DNA of 64,000 bases from positions 2,359,501 to 2,423,500 of the forward strand of contig NZ_CP132311.1 of NCBI RefSeq assembly GCF_030733845.1, in the 5' to 3' direction. This document shows positions 20,002 to 29,158 of this stretch, in pieces. Origin of the DNA: Shinella zoogloeoides. GTDB taxonomy: Bacteria > Pseudomonadota > Alphaproteobacteria > Rhizobiales > Rhizobiaceae. A model generated the notes under the pieces. That model ran no database searches. It saw only the letters and a list, made by a program, of their open reading frames with translations, and was not told the DNA's origin. Numbering within the stretch: the stretch's first letter is position 1; each line of letters starts with the position of its first letter. A program made the position numbers and the translations under genes.

Positions 20002-20118
20002 AGCCAGCGCACTTGCGGTCTTTCTCCTCCCAGTGCCGCGCGTTGGCTGTTCCCCTCTGGAGGTTCTTTAACCTTCAACCTTGCAGGGCCCAGGCTTCGC
20101 TTGTGGCCCTCTTTTTTT
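20002..20118 (+). ncRNA. AbcR-type small regulatory RNA, copy 2 (alpha-r15 family)
   Basis: About 117 nt, paralogous to the first copy. It shares CCTCCCAGTGCC, then GCTGTTCCCCTCTGGAGGTT, and ends in the same kind of terminator (AGGGCC at 20085-20090 pairing with GGCCCT at 20105-20110, then seven T). The loop between the two conserved blocks differs, so targets may differ in part. Its promoter is unlike that of copy 1, which suggests expression under another condition. Confidence 0.88.
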
Positions 20119-20153
20119 GCCGGCACCCCTTGCATCGGCAAAGCTCGATCCCA

Positions 20154-20173
20154 ATATCGTTGATAACCGATAT
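20154..20173. promoter_or_regulatory. Palindromic operator upstream of the ArsR-type regulator
   Basis: ATATCG-N8-CGATAT, a perfect 6-bp dyad ending 26 bases before the regulator start. ArsR proteins bind short imperfect palindromes overlapping their own promoters, so autoregulation of the regulator-reductase unit is likely. Confidence 0.55.
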
Positions 20174-20199
20174 ATTCATCGCCGGATCACGATAGACAG

Positions 20200-20526
20200 A
20201 TGACCACGCTCGACACGGACGAAATCCTCAAGGCCCTCGCGCACCCGAAGCGGCTGGAGATTCTCGCCTGGCTGAAGGAGCCGCGGCAGCATTTCGCCGG
20301 CCAGGAGCACCCGCTGGAGTTCGGCGTCTGCGCCGGCCAGATCGAAAAGCGTTGCGACCTCTCGCAATCCACCGTCTCCGCCCATCTCGCCACCCTTCAG
20401 CGCGCCGGCCTCGTGACGACGCGCAAGGTCGGCCAATGGGTGTTCTTCAAACGCGACGAAGAGAAGATCGCGGCCTTTCTCCACCACATCAACAACGCTC
20501 TTCAAGCAATTCCAGGAAAAGTGTGA
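20200..20526 (+). CDS. ArsR family winged-helix regulator
   Basis: A 108-residue single-domain HTH protein. The opening L-K-A-L-A-H-P-K-R-L-E-I-L-A-W-L is typical of ArsR helices 2-3, and the recognition helix is near L-S-Q-S-T-V-S-A-H-L-A-T-L. There are only two cysteines (in V-C-A-G and R-C-D-L), in or just before the DNA-reading region, so metal sensing at a classical ELCVCD site is not present. The next gene, 66 bases on, encodes an Old Yellow Enzyme; electrophile or redox sensing through the cysteines, as with other OYE-linked repressors, is plausible but inferred. Confidence 0.88.
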   Translation: MTTLDTDEILKALAHPKRLEILAWLKEPRQHFAGQEHPLEFGVCAGQIEKRCDLSQSTVSAHLATLQRAGLVTTRKVGQWVFFKRDEEKIAAFLHHINNALQAIPGKV

Positions 20527-20592
20527 CGCGGTTTTCCGTCCGGAATTGCGAAAGAAAAAGTGCGTCCCAAGCCCCAGAAGAAGGACTTTCCC

Positions 20593-21714
20593 ATGACCTC
20601 GCTCTTCGACCCCATCAAGATCGGCGATATCCAGCTTGCCAACCGCATCGTGATGGCGCCCCTGACGCGCAACCGTTCGCCGGGCGCCGTGCCGAACACG
20701 CTGAACGCCGCCTATTACGAGCAGCGCGCCAGCGCCGGCCTGCTGATCACCGAAGCGACCGCCATCACCCAGCAGGGCCAGGGCTATGCCGATGTGCCCG
20801 GCCTCTACACGCCGGAAGCCCTTGCCGGCTGGAAGCAGGTCACGGACGGCGTGCACAAGGCCGGCGGCAGGATCGTCGTGCAGATGTGGCATGTCGGGCG
20901 TATCTCGCACGACACGCTGCAGCCGAACGGCGGCAAGCCCGTCGCGCCCTCGGCGATTCGCGCCAAGTCGAAGACCTATCTCATCAATGCCGACGGCACG
21001 GGAAGCTTCGCCGAGACCTCCGAGCCGCGCGCGCTGGACAAGGACGAGCTCCCGGGCATCATCGAGGACTACCGCCGCGCCGCCCGCGCCGCCATCGATG
21101 CCGGTTTCGACGGCGTCGAGATCCACGCCGCCAACGGCTACCTGATCGACCAGTTCCTGCGCTCCGGCAGCAACGCACGCACGGACGAATATGGCGGCTC
21201 GATCGAGAACCGCGCCCGCCTGCTCTTCCAGGTCGTCGACGCGATCACCTCGGAAATCGGCGCCGGCCGCACCGCCATCCGCATCTCGCCGGTGACACCC
21301 GCCAACGACGCCTTCGACCCGGATCCGCAGCCGCTCTTCACCTATGTAGTGGAAGGCCTCGCCAGATACGGCCTCTCCTACATCCACATCATCGAGGGCG
21401 CCACCGGCGGTCCGCGTGACCACCAGCAGGGCGACGCACCGTTCGACTATGCGGCGCTGCGCGCGGCCTATCATACGGCCGGCGGCAAGGCGGCCTGGAT
21501 GGTCAACAACGGCTACAACCGCGAGCTCGCCATCGATGCCGTGGAGGAAGGCAAGGCCGACCTCGTCGCCTTCGGCAAGCTCTTCATCGCCAACCCCGAT
21601 CTCGTCGAGCGCCTGAAGAACGACACCGTGCTGAACCCGCCCGATAAGGACACCTTCTACGGCGGCGGCGCCAAGGGTTACACCGACTATCCGGCGCTCG
21701 AAAACGTCGCGTGA
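20593..21714 (+). CDS. Alkene reductase, Old Yellow Enzyme family (NemA-like)
   Basis: A 373-residue FMN-dependent TIM barrel. Family marks include N-R-I-V-M-A-P-L-T-R-N-R near the N-terminus, Q-M-W-H-V-G-R, the substrate-binding H-A-A-N-G-Y and the R-T-D-E-Y-G-G-S-I-E-N-R-A-R segment. Such enzymes reduce activated C=C bonds, N-ethylmaleimide and nitrate esters with NADPH. The start M-T-S-L-F-D is supported by family alignment and by GAAGGAC. It is probably co-transcribed with the ArsR-type gene and ends before a strong terminator. Confidence 0.93.
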   Translation: MTSLFDPIKIGDIQLANRIVMAPLTRNRSPGAVPNTLNAAYYEQRASAGLLITEATAITQQGQGYADVPGLYTPEALAGWKQVTDGVHKAGGRIVVQMWHVGRISHDTLQPNGGKPVAPSAIRAKSKTYLINADGTGSFAETSEPRALDKDELPGIIEDYRRAARAAIDAGFDGVEIHAANGYLIDQFLRSGSNARTDEYGGSIENRARLLFQVVDAITSEIGAGRTAIRISPVTPANDAFDPDPQPLFTYVVEGLARYGLSYIHIIEGATGGPRDHQQGDAPFDYAALRAAYHTAGGKAAWMVNNGYNRELAIDAVEEGKADLVAFGKLFIANPDLVERLKNDTVLNPPDKDTFYGGGAKGYTDYPALENVA

Positions 21715-21782
21715 CATCAGGTGCCGGGCGGCCGCGTAATCCGGCGGCCCGGCGCTACCCTCCCGCGAAGGGAGGATGCAGG

Positions 21783-21821
21783 ACGCCCGCGGTTTCCTCC
21801 GCCGCGGGCGTTTCCTTTTTG
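21783..21821 (+). terminator. Rho-independent terminator after the alkene reductase gene
   Basis: Stem ACGCCCGCGG / CCGCGGGCGT with a 9-base loop, followed by TTTCCTTTTT. A second small hairpin (CCTCCCGCGAAGGGAGG) lies just before it. Confidence 0.85.
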
Positions 21822-21874
21822 CGCGGCGCGGCTACATCTACTCCAGCACCATCCGCCAAGGAGTAAGCCCGCCC

Positions 21875-22969
21875 ATGCTCTCCAGCCTGCTGAAGGAACG
21901 TTTCCTGTTCATCGGCCTTGCCGCCGCCGTTCTCGCCTATGCGACGGAACACAGCCTGCTGGAGATGGGGCGTCCCGCGATGCTGCTGGCAGCCTTCCTG
22001 CTTGTCGTCGCGATCATCCTCGTCTCCACCCGCATCGCCCATCACGCGGAAATCCTCGCCTCCAAGGTCGGCGATCCCTACGGCACGATGATCCTGACGC
22101 TCTCGGCCGTGCTGGTGGAGGTCGTCGTGCTGGCGATCATGATGCAGGGCGAGACCGCGCCGACGCTGGTGCGTGACACGATCTATGCCGCCGTGATGCT
22201 CGACATCAACGGCATCCTCGGCCTTGCCGCGCTGCTCGGCGGCATCCGCCACGGCGAGCAGCCCTACAACGACGATTCGGGAAAGACCTACGGCGTGATG
22301 ATCCTGACGGCGATGGGCATTTCCATGGTCGTGCCGGAATTCGTGCCGCGCGAAAGCTGGCACCTCTATTCCGCCTTCACCATCGGCGCGATGATCGCGC
22401 TCTATGCCGTCTTCCTGCGCATGCAGGTTGGTGCGCACAGCTATTTCTTCAGCTACGCCTATCCGCGCGCCGAGCGGAAGGAAGGACTGCCGAGCAAGGC
22501 GGCCGACGAGAACGAGCCTGCCACGCTCTCCATCGTCGTCATCATCATCGGCGTGGTGCTGATCGGCGCGCTGGCGGAGGTGATGTCGGTGCTGCTCGGC
22601 GCAGGCCTCAAGGGTTCCGGCGCGCCGCCGGCCCTGATGGCCGTGGTCGTCGCCGCGATTTCCGCCGCGCCGGAAATCCTGACGGCGTTGCGCGCGGCGC
22701 TCGCCAACCGCATGCAGTCCGTCGTCAACATCGCCATGGGCGCCTCGCTCTCGACGGTCATCCTCACGGTGCCCGTCATGGAGGCGATCGCGCTCTATAC
22801 CGGCCAGCCCTTCATCATGGCCATGTCGCCGACCCAGACGGTGATGGTGACGATCACGCTTATCGCCGCCGCCATCAATCTCAACGACGGCGAGACCAAC
22901 GCCATCGAGGGCATGACGCATTTCATCCTCTTCGCCACCTTCATCATGCTGACCATGATCGGGCTATGA
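21875..22969 (+). CDS. Ionic transporter y4hA-like (ChaA-type Ca2+/H+ antiporter)
   Basis: A 364-residue integral membrane protein with about eleven helices and two related halves. The signature is the pair of acidic alpha-repeat segments: L-T-L-S-A-V-L-V-E-V-V-V in the first half and A-A-I-S-A-A-P-E-I-L-T-A-L-R-A-A in the second, as in cation/Ca2+ exchangers. ChaA relatives export Ca2+, Na+ or K+ in exchange for protons; the rhizobial homologue is named y4hA. The start ATG follows AAGGAG at 11 bases. The ion is not determined by sequence. Confidence 0.88.
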   Translation: MLSSLLKERFLFIGLAAAVLAYATEHSLLEMGRPAMLLAAFLLVVAIILVSTRIAHHAEILASKVGDPYGTMILTLSAVLVEVVVLAIMMQGETAPTLVRDTIYAAVMLDINGILGLAALLGGIRHGEQPYNDDSGKTYGVMILTAMGISMVVPEFVPRESWHLYSAFTIGAMIALYAVFLRMQVGAHSYFFSYAYPRAERKEGLPSKAADENEPATLSIVVIIIGVVLIGALAEVMSVLLGAGLKGSGAPPALMAVVVAAISAAPEILTALRAALANRMQSVVNIAMGASLSTVILTVPVMEAIALYTGQPFIMAMSPTQTVMVTITLIAAAINLNDGETNAIEGMTHFILFATFIMLTMIGL

Positions 22970-22989
22970 CGTAGAAAAACGGAAATGCT

Positions 22990-23217
22990 CTACCGGCGCT
23001 CGACGCCCTGGTAATAGTCGTTCGAGCCGTTGCGCGTGGTGCGGTATTTTTCGGGATTGTTGAAGAAATAATCCCAGGCCGTCATCATGGCCGGGCGTTC
23101 GCCCGCAACGATCTTGCCGCGCGGCGCTCGTTCTTCTCCATAGCGGTCGGCCGCAAGGGCCGAGGTTGCCGCGCAAAGCGCCATGAGGGCGGCGAGAGAA
23201 AGGGATGTGGCTTTCAT
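22990..23217 (-). CDS. Small secreted hypothetical protein
   Basis: A 75-residue protein with a clear signal peptide (about 1-22, cleavage after A-L-A). The mature part is 53 residues, charged and tyrosine-rich (W-D-Y-F-F-N-N-P-E-K-Y), without cysteines or known domain. A ribosome-site-like CGGAGCAGC precedes the start. It is convergent with the antiporter gene. Function unknown. Confidence 0.75.
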   Translation of the reverse strand: MKATSLSLAALMALCAATSALAADRYGEERAPRGKIVAGERPAMMTAWDYFFNNPEKYRTTRNGSNDYYQGVERR

Positions 23218-23290
23218 GATGCTGCTCCGAGATTCTTCCTTTGCCCTTCTATATCGGCAATGAAGGCGGAAATTTCACCGGCAGGCGGCA

Positions 23291-23322
23291 AAAAAGGCCC
23301 GTCGTCCCCGACGGGCCTTTTG
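23291..23322 (-). terminator. Rho-independent terminator after aatA
   Basis: Stem AGGCCCGTCG / CGACGGGCCT with a 4-base loop, A5 on one side and T4 on the other. It lies about 20 bases past the aminotransferase stop. Confidence 0.88.
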
Positions 23323-23342
23323 TAGGGCAAAATGGTTGCGGC

Positions 23343-24737
<1,395 letters not shown>

Positions 24738-24801
24738 TCACGGAATCTTCACACGAAATGGTTGAATTAGCAGGAAACAACCAAGAGTTTTACGCGAAGG
24801 A

Positions 24802-24817
24802 TTAAATCCGCGTTAAC
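24802..24817 (+). promoter_or_regulatory. CtrA binding site upstream of the degenerate EAL gene
   Basis: A perfect TTAA-N7-TTAAC, the full consensus of the alphaproteobacterial cell-cycle regulator CtrA, 53 bases before the most likely start codon. The other bases of this 325-base gap between aatA and the EAL gene show no gene or hairpin. Confidence 0.7.
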
Positions 24818-24870
24818 GGGTGGGGCTTATTCTCGCATCGACAACATCGTTCCAGCGGATGGTGCGCTGC

Positions 24871-25779
24871 ATGAGCGAAAGAAGCATTTTTTCCAATCTC
24901 GTCCGGCAGGCCGACGGCGCCTTCAGCGCGGTCTACGGCGCCTATCTGCTGCAATCCGCGCTCCAGCCGATCTTCACGGAACGGGCGGACGGCCAGTTGC
25001 AGATCGCCGCCTTCAAGGGCCTCATCCGCGCCAGCATGGGCGACATGCCGTGCTCCCCCGCGGAATTCTTCCAGGCCGTGCCGGAAGACGAACGCGCGGC
25101 GGTCGATGGCCTCTGCCGGAGCCTGCACATCCTCAACACCGGCGGGCTCGGCCGCCCCGGCACGGCCCTCATTGTCAATTTCCACGCCGGCCTCTACCGG
25201 ACGCCCCAGGCGATCCGCCAGGAAGTCGAACGGCTGCGGCTGGCCGCGCACGAGGCGGGCATGCCGCCCGAGGCGATCGCCTGCGAAATCCGCGAGCATC
25301 CTCTTGACGACCCGGAGGGGCTGGCGGCCTTTGCGGCGCGGCTGCACGAGAGCGGCTTTTCCATCGCGATCGACGAATATACCGGCGAGGATCGCGACCT
25401 CCAGCGGCTGGAACGCCTGAAGCCGCAATTCGTGACCTTCGATACAGAATGGCTGCGCAGCTTTGCGGAAAACTCCGCCGGGCTCGCCCTGCTGCGCGTC
25501 GTCATCGGCCAGTTCGCCGTCAAGGACATCCGCGCCATCGTCGCCGGCATCGAAGAGCCGGACATGATCGATCTCTGCCGGGAGATGGGCGGGCCGTTGA
25601 TGCAGGGCTACGGGCTCGCCCGCCCCGAGCTTGCCCCGACAAGCTTCAACGCGACCTTCCCCACGCTTGCCGACGACCAGGCATCGGCACCTACCGAAAC
25701 CATCGTGGCGAGCTTTGCCGCACCGGCCGAAACGCGCGTGGTCCGGCCGCTCCGCCAGTTCGGCAGGCGGGGCGTCTAG
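24871..25779 (+). CDS. Degenerate EAL-domain protein
   Basis: A 302-residue protein that follows the EAL fold: Q-P-I-F (about 32-35), V-N-F-H at 102-105, C-E-I-R-E, I-A-I-D-E-Y-T-G, and a final M-Q-G-Y-G-L-A-R-P matching G-Y-x-x-x-x-P. However, the EAL triad position reads A-F-K-G-L-I-R (47-53), the second aspartate of D-D-F is glutamate, and the catalytic lysine of L-K-x-D is threonine (V-T-F-D). It is therefore probably inactive as a c-di-GMP phosphodiesterase and may bind c-di-GMP or protein. ATGs at 24859 and a GTG at 24820 are alternative starts. A CtrA box lies upstream. Confidence 0.8.
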   Translation: MSERSIFSNLVRQADGAFSAVYGAYLLQSALQPIFTERADGQLQIAAFKGLIRASMGDMPCSPAEFFQAVPEDERAAVDGLCRSLHILNTGGLGRPGTALIVNFHAGLYRTPQAIRQEVERLRLAAHEAGMPPEAIACEIREHPLDDPEGLAAFAARLHESGFSIAIDEYTGEDRDLQRLERLKPQFVTFDTEWLRSFAENSAGLALLRVVIGQFAVKDIRAIVAGIEEPDMIDLCREMGGPLMQGYGLARPELAPTSFNATFPTLADDQASAPTETIVASFAAPAETRVVRPLRQFGRRGV

Positions 25780-25953
25780 AACGGCGCAAAGCGGCGATCT
25801 ATTCGCACGAACAGGCTGAAAATCCAGCTTTTTTACCATGCCATCTTTTCGCCGCAATAAATGTCGGGACTTGCCGCAATTCGGTCCTTGTCGCGCCGAT
25901 TTCGGCAGGCCTTTTCGTCCTCACAAAAGGGAACGCAAAGACAGGGGACGACA

Positions 25954-26157
25954 ATGTTTCTGGACGACGACAAGATCGGCAGCTCACCGAAGGCCCGCGA
26001 GTCGCGCGCCATGTTTCTCATCGCCATGACGGCGCTTGCCGCCTGCGTGGCCATGGTCATCAGCCTGATGTCGCCACCCGCCGCCGCGGGGATCGACATG
26101 ATCAAGACATCCGGCATCGAGAAGACGACGTCGCAGCTCGACCCCACGCAAAATTGA
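25954..26157 (+). CDS. Small single-pass membrane hypothetical protein
   Basis: A 67-residue protein with a cytoplasmic N-terminus of about 22 residues, one transmembrane helix (about 25-46, M-F-L-I-A-M-T-A-L-A-A-C) and a short polar tail. The ATG is preceded by AGGGGAC. There is no recognised family. The 174 bases between the EAL gene and this start show no other feature. Codon choice is typical of the genome, so it is probably real. Confidence 0.6.
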   Translation: MFLDDDKIGSSPKARESRAMFLIAMTALAACVAMVISLMSPPAAAGIDMIKTSGIEKTTSQLDPTQN

Positions 26158-26231
26158 CCTTCGCCCGCCGCCATCGCCCTTGAAAGGCGCCGCGCTCTGG
26201 GCCAGTTAACGGCGAACTGCAGGAGACGGCG

Positions 26232-27401
26232 ATGCGACGGGACAAAGGCGACTTGAAAGACCTTCTGAAAGGCGCGGCGACCGTACTCCTCCTCCCCCTT
26301 GCATTCTCCTCCACCGCTTCCGCCGCCGAAACCCGCGAAATCCCCAGCAAGAAGGCCGCGCTCACCGTCGAGACGCTGGCGACCGGCCTGAAGCAGCCCT
26401 GGTCCGTCGAAATCCTGCCCGATGGCGGCTATCTCGTCTCCGAAAAGGGCGGCACGCTCCGCCTCGTGCGAAACGGCAAGGCTTCCGCCCCCATCAGCGG
26501 CGTGCCGGAGGTCGCCACGAATGGCCAGGGCGGCCTGCTCGATCTTGCGCTCGCTCCTGATTTTGCCACCAGCCGCACGCTCTATTTCACCTACAGCGCC
26601 CGCGGCGACGGCGGTGCCGGCACGGCGGTCGCCAAGGCGAGGCTTTCCGACGACGGCACGAAACTCGAAGGCGCGACCCGCATCTTCCTGATGAGCAGGC
26701 TCACCCCGCGCGGCCAGCATTTCGGCTCGCGCATCGCGATCGCCAAGGATGGCAGCCTGTTCTTCGGCATCGGCGACCGCGGCGAGGACATGCGCGCGCA
26801 GGATCCGCGCGACCATGCCGGCGCGATCCTGCACATCAATCCGGACGGCAGCCCGGCCGCCGACAACCCATTCCTCGGCACATCCGAGGGACTGGCGGAA
26901 ATCTGGTCGAAAGGGCATCGCAACCCGCAGGGTCTTGCGTTCGATCCCAAGGACGGCACCCTCATCTCGGCCGAGCACGGCGCGCGCGGCGGCGACGAGA
27001 TCAACAACCCGCAGCCCGGCCGCAACTACGGCTGGCCGCTCGTCTCCTATGGACGGCATTATTCCGGCGCGGAATTCGAGCTCGGCTCGTCGGCCCAGGG
27101 TTACGAGCAGCCGCTTTATTATTGGGATCCGTCGATCGCGCCGGGCGCTCTTGCCGTCTATCGCGGCGCGATGTTCCCCGAATGGGACGGCAACCTGATC
27201 GTCGCCGCGCTGAAATACCAGCTCGTCGCCCGCCTGGAGCGGGACGAGAGCGGCGCGATCGTTTCGGAGGAGCGCCTGTTCGACGGCGAGTTCGGCCGCA
27301 TCCGCGATGTCGTGGTGGCGCCCGACGGAGCGCTCGTCCTGCTAACGGACGATGCCGACGGCGCGTTGCTGCGCGTTTCCCGCTCCACCGAGACGGACTG
27401 A
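26232..27401 (+). CDS. PQQ-dependent sugar dehydrogenase (YliI-type beta-propeller)
   Basis: A 389-residue secreted six-bladed propeller. The N-terminus carries a signal peptide (about 1-34, ending S-A-A). Family motifs are L-K-Q-P-W-S-V-E-I-L-P-D-G near the first blade, G-Q-G-G-L-L-D-L-A-L-A-P-D-F, the active-site histidine region F-G-S-R-I-A, and S-K-G-H-R-N-P-Q-G-L. Soluble aldose sugar dehydrogenases oxidise sugars in the periplasm with PQQ; no PQQ biosynthesis gene is nearby. An AGGAGACGGCG ribosome site precedes the ATG. Confidence 0.9.
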   Translation: MRRDKGDLKDLLKGAATVLLLPLAFSSTASAAETREIPSKKAALTVETLATGLKQPWSVEILPDGGYLVSEKGGTLRLVRNGKASAPISGVPEVATNGQGGLLDLALAPDFATSRTLYFTYSARGDGGAGTAVAKARLSDDGTKLEGATRIFLMSRLTPRGQHFGSRIAIAKDGSLFFGIGDRGEDMRAQDPRDHAGAILHINPDGSPAADNPFLGTSEGLAEIWSKGHRNPQGLAFDPKDGTLISAEHGARGGDEINNPQPGRNYGWPLVSYGRHYSGAEFELGSSAQGYEQPLYYWDPSIAPGALAVYRGAMFPEWDGNLIVAALKYQLVARLERDESGAIVSEERLFDGEFGRIRDVVVAPDGALVLLTDDADGALLRVSRSTETD

Positions 27402-27492
27402 CACCCCGCCCTCCCTTGCCTCGATGCCCCGCACCTGCTAGCAGGACCGCCGGGCGCAGCTGCGTCCATTTCCTCCCATCAGGGTATGAGAC

Positions 27493-28395
27493 ATGACGCG
27501 CGTTCAGGCGAACCTTCTCCTGTTGCTGGCCGGCGCCATCTGGGGCGCGGGCTTCATCGCCCAGTCGACGGCCATGGAGACGCTCGGCCCGATCTGGTTC
27601 ATCGGACTGCGCTTCGTCGTGGCGACCTTCGTCGCCCTGCCCTTCGCCCTGTGGGAGAAGGCGCGCGCGGCAAGCGCGGTGCGCCCGGTGAATATGGCCG
27701 GCTTCGTGCTGACCGGCCTTGCGCTCTTTGCCGCCGCCGTGTTCCAGCAGATCGGCCTTCTGACGACCACCGTCACCAATTCCGGCTTCCTCACCGGCCT
27801 CTATGTCGTCTTCACGCCGATCCTGACCGTGCTGGTGCTGCGTCGCCGGCCGCACTGGATCATCTGGCCCGCCGCCTTCCTGGTCTCCGTCGGCATTTTC
27901 CTCTTGTCGGGCGGCACGCTCGCCGCGCTGACGATCGGCGACCTGCTCACCATCTTCTGCGCCGTCCTCTGGTCCGCCCAGATGATCTGCGTCGGCGTCT
28001 TCGCCGGCCGCTCCGGCCGGCCGATCGCACTGTCCCTCGTGCAGTTCGCCGTCTGCGGCGTGCTCGGCTGTGCCGCCGGCATCCTGTTCGAGCCCGTCAG
28101 CCTTGCGGCGATAAAGGGCGCCTTGCCGGAAATCCTCTATGCCGGCCTCTTCTCGAGCGGCATCGCCTTCATCTTCCAGAATGTCGCCCAGCGCTATACG
28201 ACCGCGCCGCAGGCGGCGATCTTCCTGTCCAGCGAGGCGCTGTTCGCCGCCCTCTTCGGCGTGCTGCTGCTGGGCGAGACGATCACCCCCGCCGGCTATG
28301 CGGGCTGCGCCATTCTCTTCGCCGCCATGCTTGCGGTGGAACTGGTGCCCGAACTCTTGCGCACCCGGCGCCCGGGCCTGCCGGTCGAAGTATGA
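27493..28395 (+). CDS. EamA/DMT family transporter
   Basis: A 300-residue membrane protein of ten predicted helices in two EamA repeats; the first starts L-L-L-L-A-G-A-I-W-G-A-G-F and the second at L-L-T-I-F-C-A-V-L-W-S-A-Q-M. The second repeat ends G-E-T-I-T-P-A-G-Y-A-G-C-A, typical of the family. These proteins export or import metabolites and amino acids; the substrate is not predictable. It stands alone, about 90 bases after the sugar dehydrogenase gene. Confidence 0.9.
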   Translation: MTRVQANLLLLLAGAIWGAGFIAQSTAMETLGPIWFIGLRFVVATFVALPFALWEKARAASAVRPVNMAGFVLTGLALFAAAVFQQIGLLTTTVTNSGFLTGLYVVFTPILTVLVLRRRPHWIIWPAAFLVSVGIFLLSGGTLAALTIGDLLTIFCAVLWSAQMICVGVFAGRSGRPIALSLVQFAVCGVLGCAAGILFEPVSLAAIKGALPEILYAGLFSSGIAFIFQNVAQRYTTAPQAAIFLSSEALFAALFGVLLLGETITPAGYAGCAILFAAMLAVELVPELLRTRRPGLPVEV

Positions 28396-28587
28396 CCGGG
28401 CCAAGGTTTCGGCGTTTCTTTGGCAGTGCAATATAGATCGTGCCGGAACGGCGCGAAGCCCGTAAAAGCTGCGGGTTTTTTCGGCAATCGCCCGGAATTT
28501 GACCAAAGTGAGGCGCTTCCAACTCGCGCCAAAACTTTTGCTTGCCAATTTGAAGCAAACGCATCAATCTTGCGCCGTTCGGGCAAT

Positions 28588-28616
28588 TTGCGAACATGGG
28601 AAGACCTTGAATAAAA
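28588..28616 (+). promoter_or_regulatory. Candidate cspA promoter
   Basis: TTGCGA, 17 bases, ATAAAA. A start near 28624 would give a leader of about 185 nt, similar to cold-shock leaders in other bacteria. The -10 element is a weak match. Confidence 0.35.
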
Positions 28617-28644
28617 GCGCGCCGGAGACGCGAAACAATTCCGG

Positions 28645-28788
28645 GCAGCCGACATCTGAATGGTCCTTGGGACCTATGTTTGGCTGGCTGCGGTGAAAAC
28701 AGGACCCTTTCCTCAAACTCGAGAACTGCCTGCCTAACGCCCTTCGGGGCAAAACTGATGTGCTGCCCGCCGCCAAATATACGGGCAG
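28645..28788 (+). promoter_or_regulatory. Structured 5' leader of cspA, three successive hairpins
   Basis: Three hairpins precede the ribosome site. The first (28645-28691) nests GCAGCC/GGCTGC, ACAT/ATGT and GGTCC-TTG-GGACC. The second (28739-28750) is GCCC-TTCG-GGGC, a stable UUCG tetraloop. The third (28763-28788) is CTGCCCG/CGGGCAG and ends seven bases before the AAAGGA ribosome site. The rest of the 412-base gap between the EamA gene and cspA shows no gene. A temperature-responsive leader is inferred. Confidence 0.5.
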
Positions 28789-28807
28789 AGAGAAAAGGAC
28801 CTGACGC

Positions 28808-29023
28808 ATGGCCGAGACTGGCACCGTAAAATTCTTCAACACCGAGAAGGGCTTTGGCTTCATCAAGCCCGACAACGGTGGTGCGGATATCTTCGTACAC
28901 ATTTCCGCTGTACAGGCTTCCGGCCTGAACGGCCTTTCCGAAAACCAGAAGGTAAGCTTCGACACGGAACCCGATCGCCGCGGCAAAGGCCCGAAGGCGG
29001 TCAACCTGCAGATCTCCGGCTAA
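28808..29023 (+). CDS. cspA: Cold-shock protein, CspA family
   Basis: A 71-residue single-domain OB fold of normal length. RNP1 is K-G-F-G-F-I (14-19) and RNP2 is D-I-F-V-H-I (27-32). It binds single-stranded RNA and DNA as an RNA chaperone. The ATG follows AAAGGA. A long structured leader and a strong terminator mark it as a monocistronic gene. Rhizobia carry many cspA paralogues, so its individual role, cold or stationary phase, is not known. Confidence 0.93.
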   Translation: MAETGTVKFFNTEKGFGFIKPDNGGADIFVHISAVQASGLNGLSENQKVSFDTEPDRRGKGPKAVNLQISG

Positions 29024-29053
29024 TCCGGATTTTCCAGGATTTTCAAGTTGGAG

Positions 29054-29077
29054 CCCGGCAGAGATGCCGGGTTTTTT
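29054..29077 (+). terminator. cspA terminator
   Basis: Stem CCCGGCA / TGCCGGG with a 4-base loop followed by six T. Confidence 0.9.
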
Positions 29078-29158
29078 CGTTCAGCCTCCGTTCAGCCGCA
29101 GTCTTCTAGTTTGTTCGCGTCATTGACCGGCAAGGGCCGGATCCGAAGGAACGACGTC

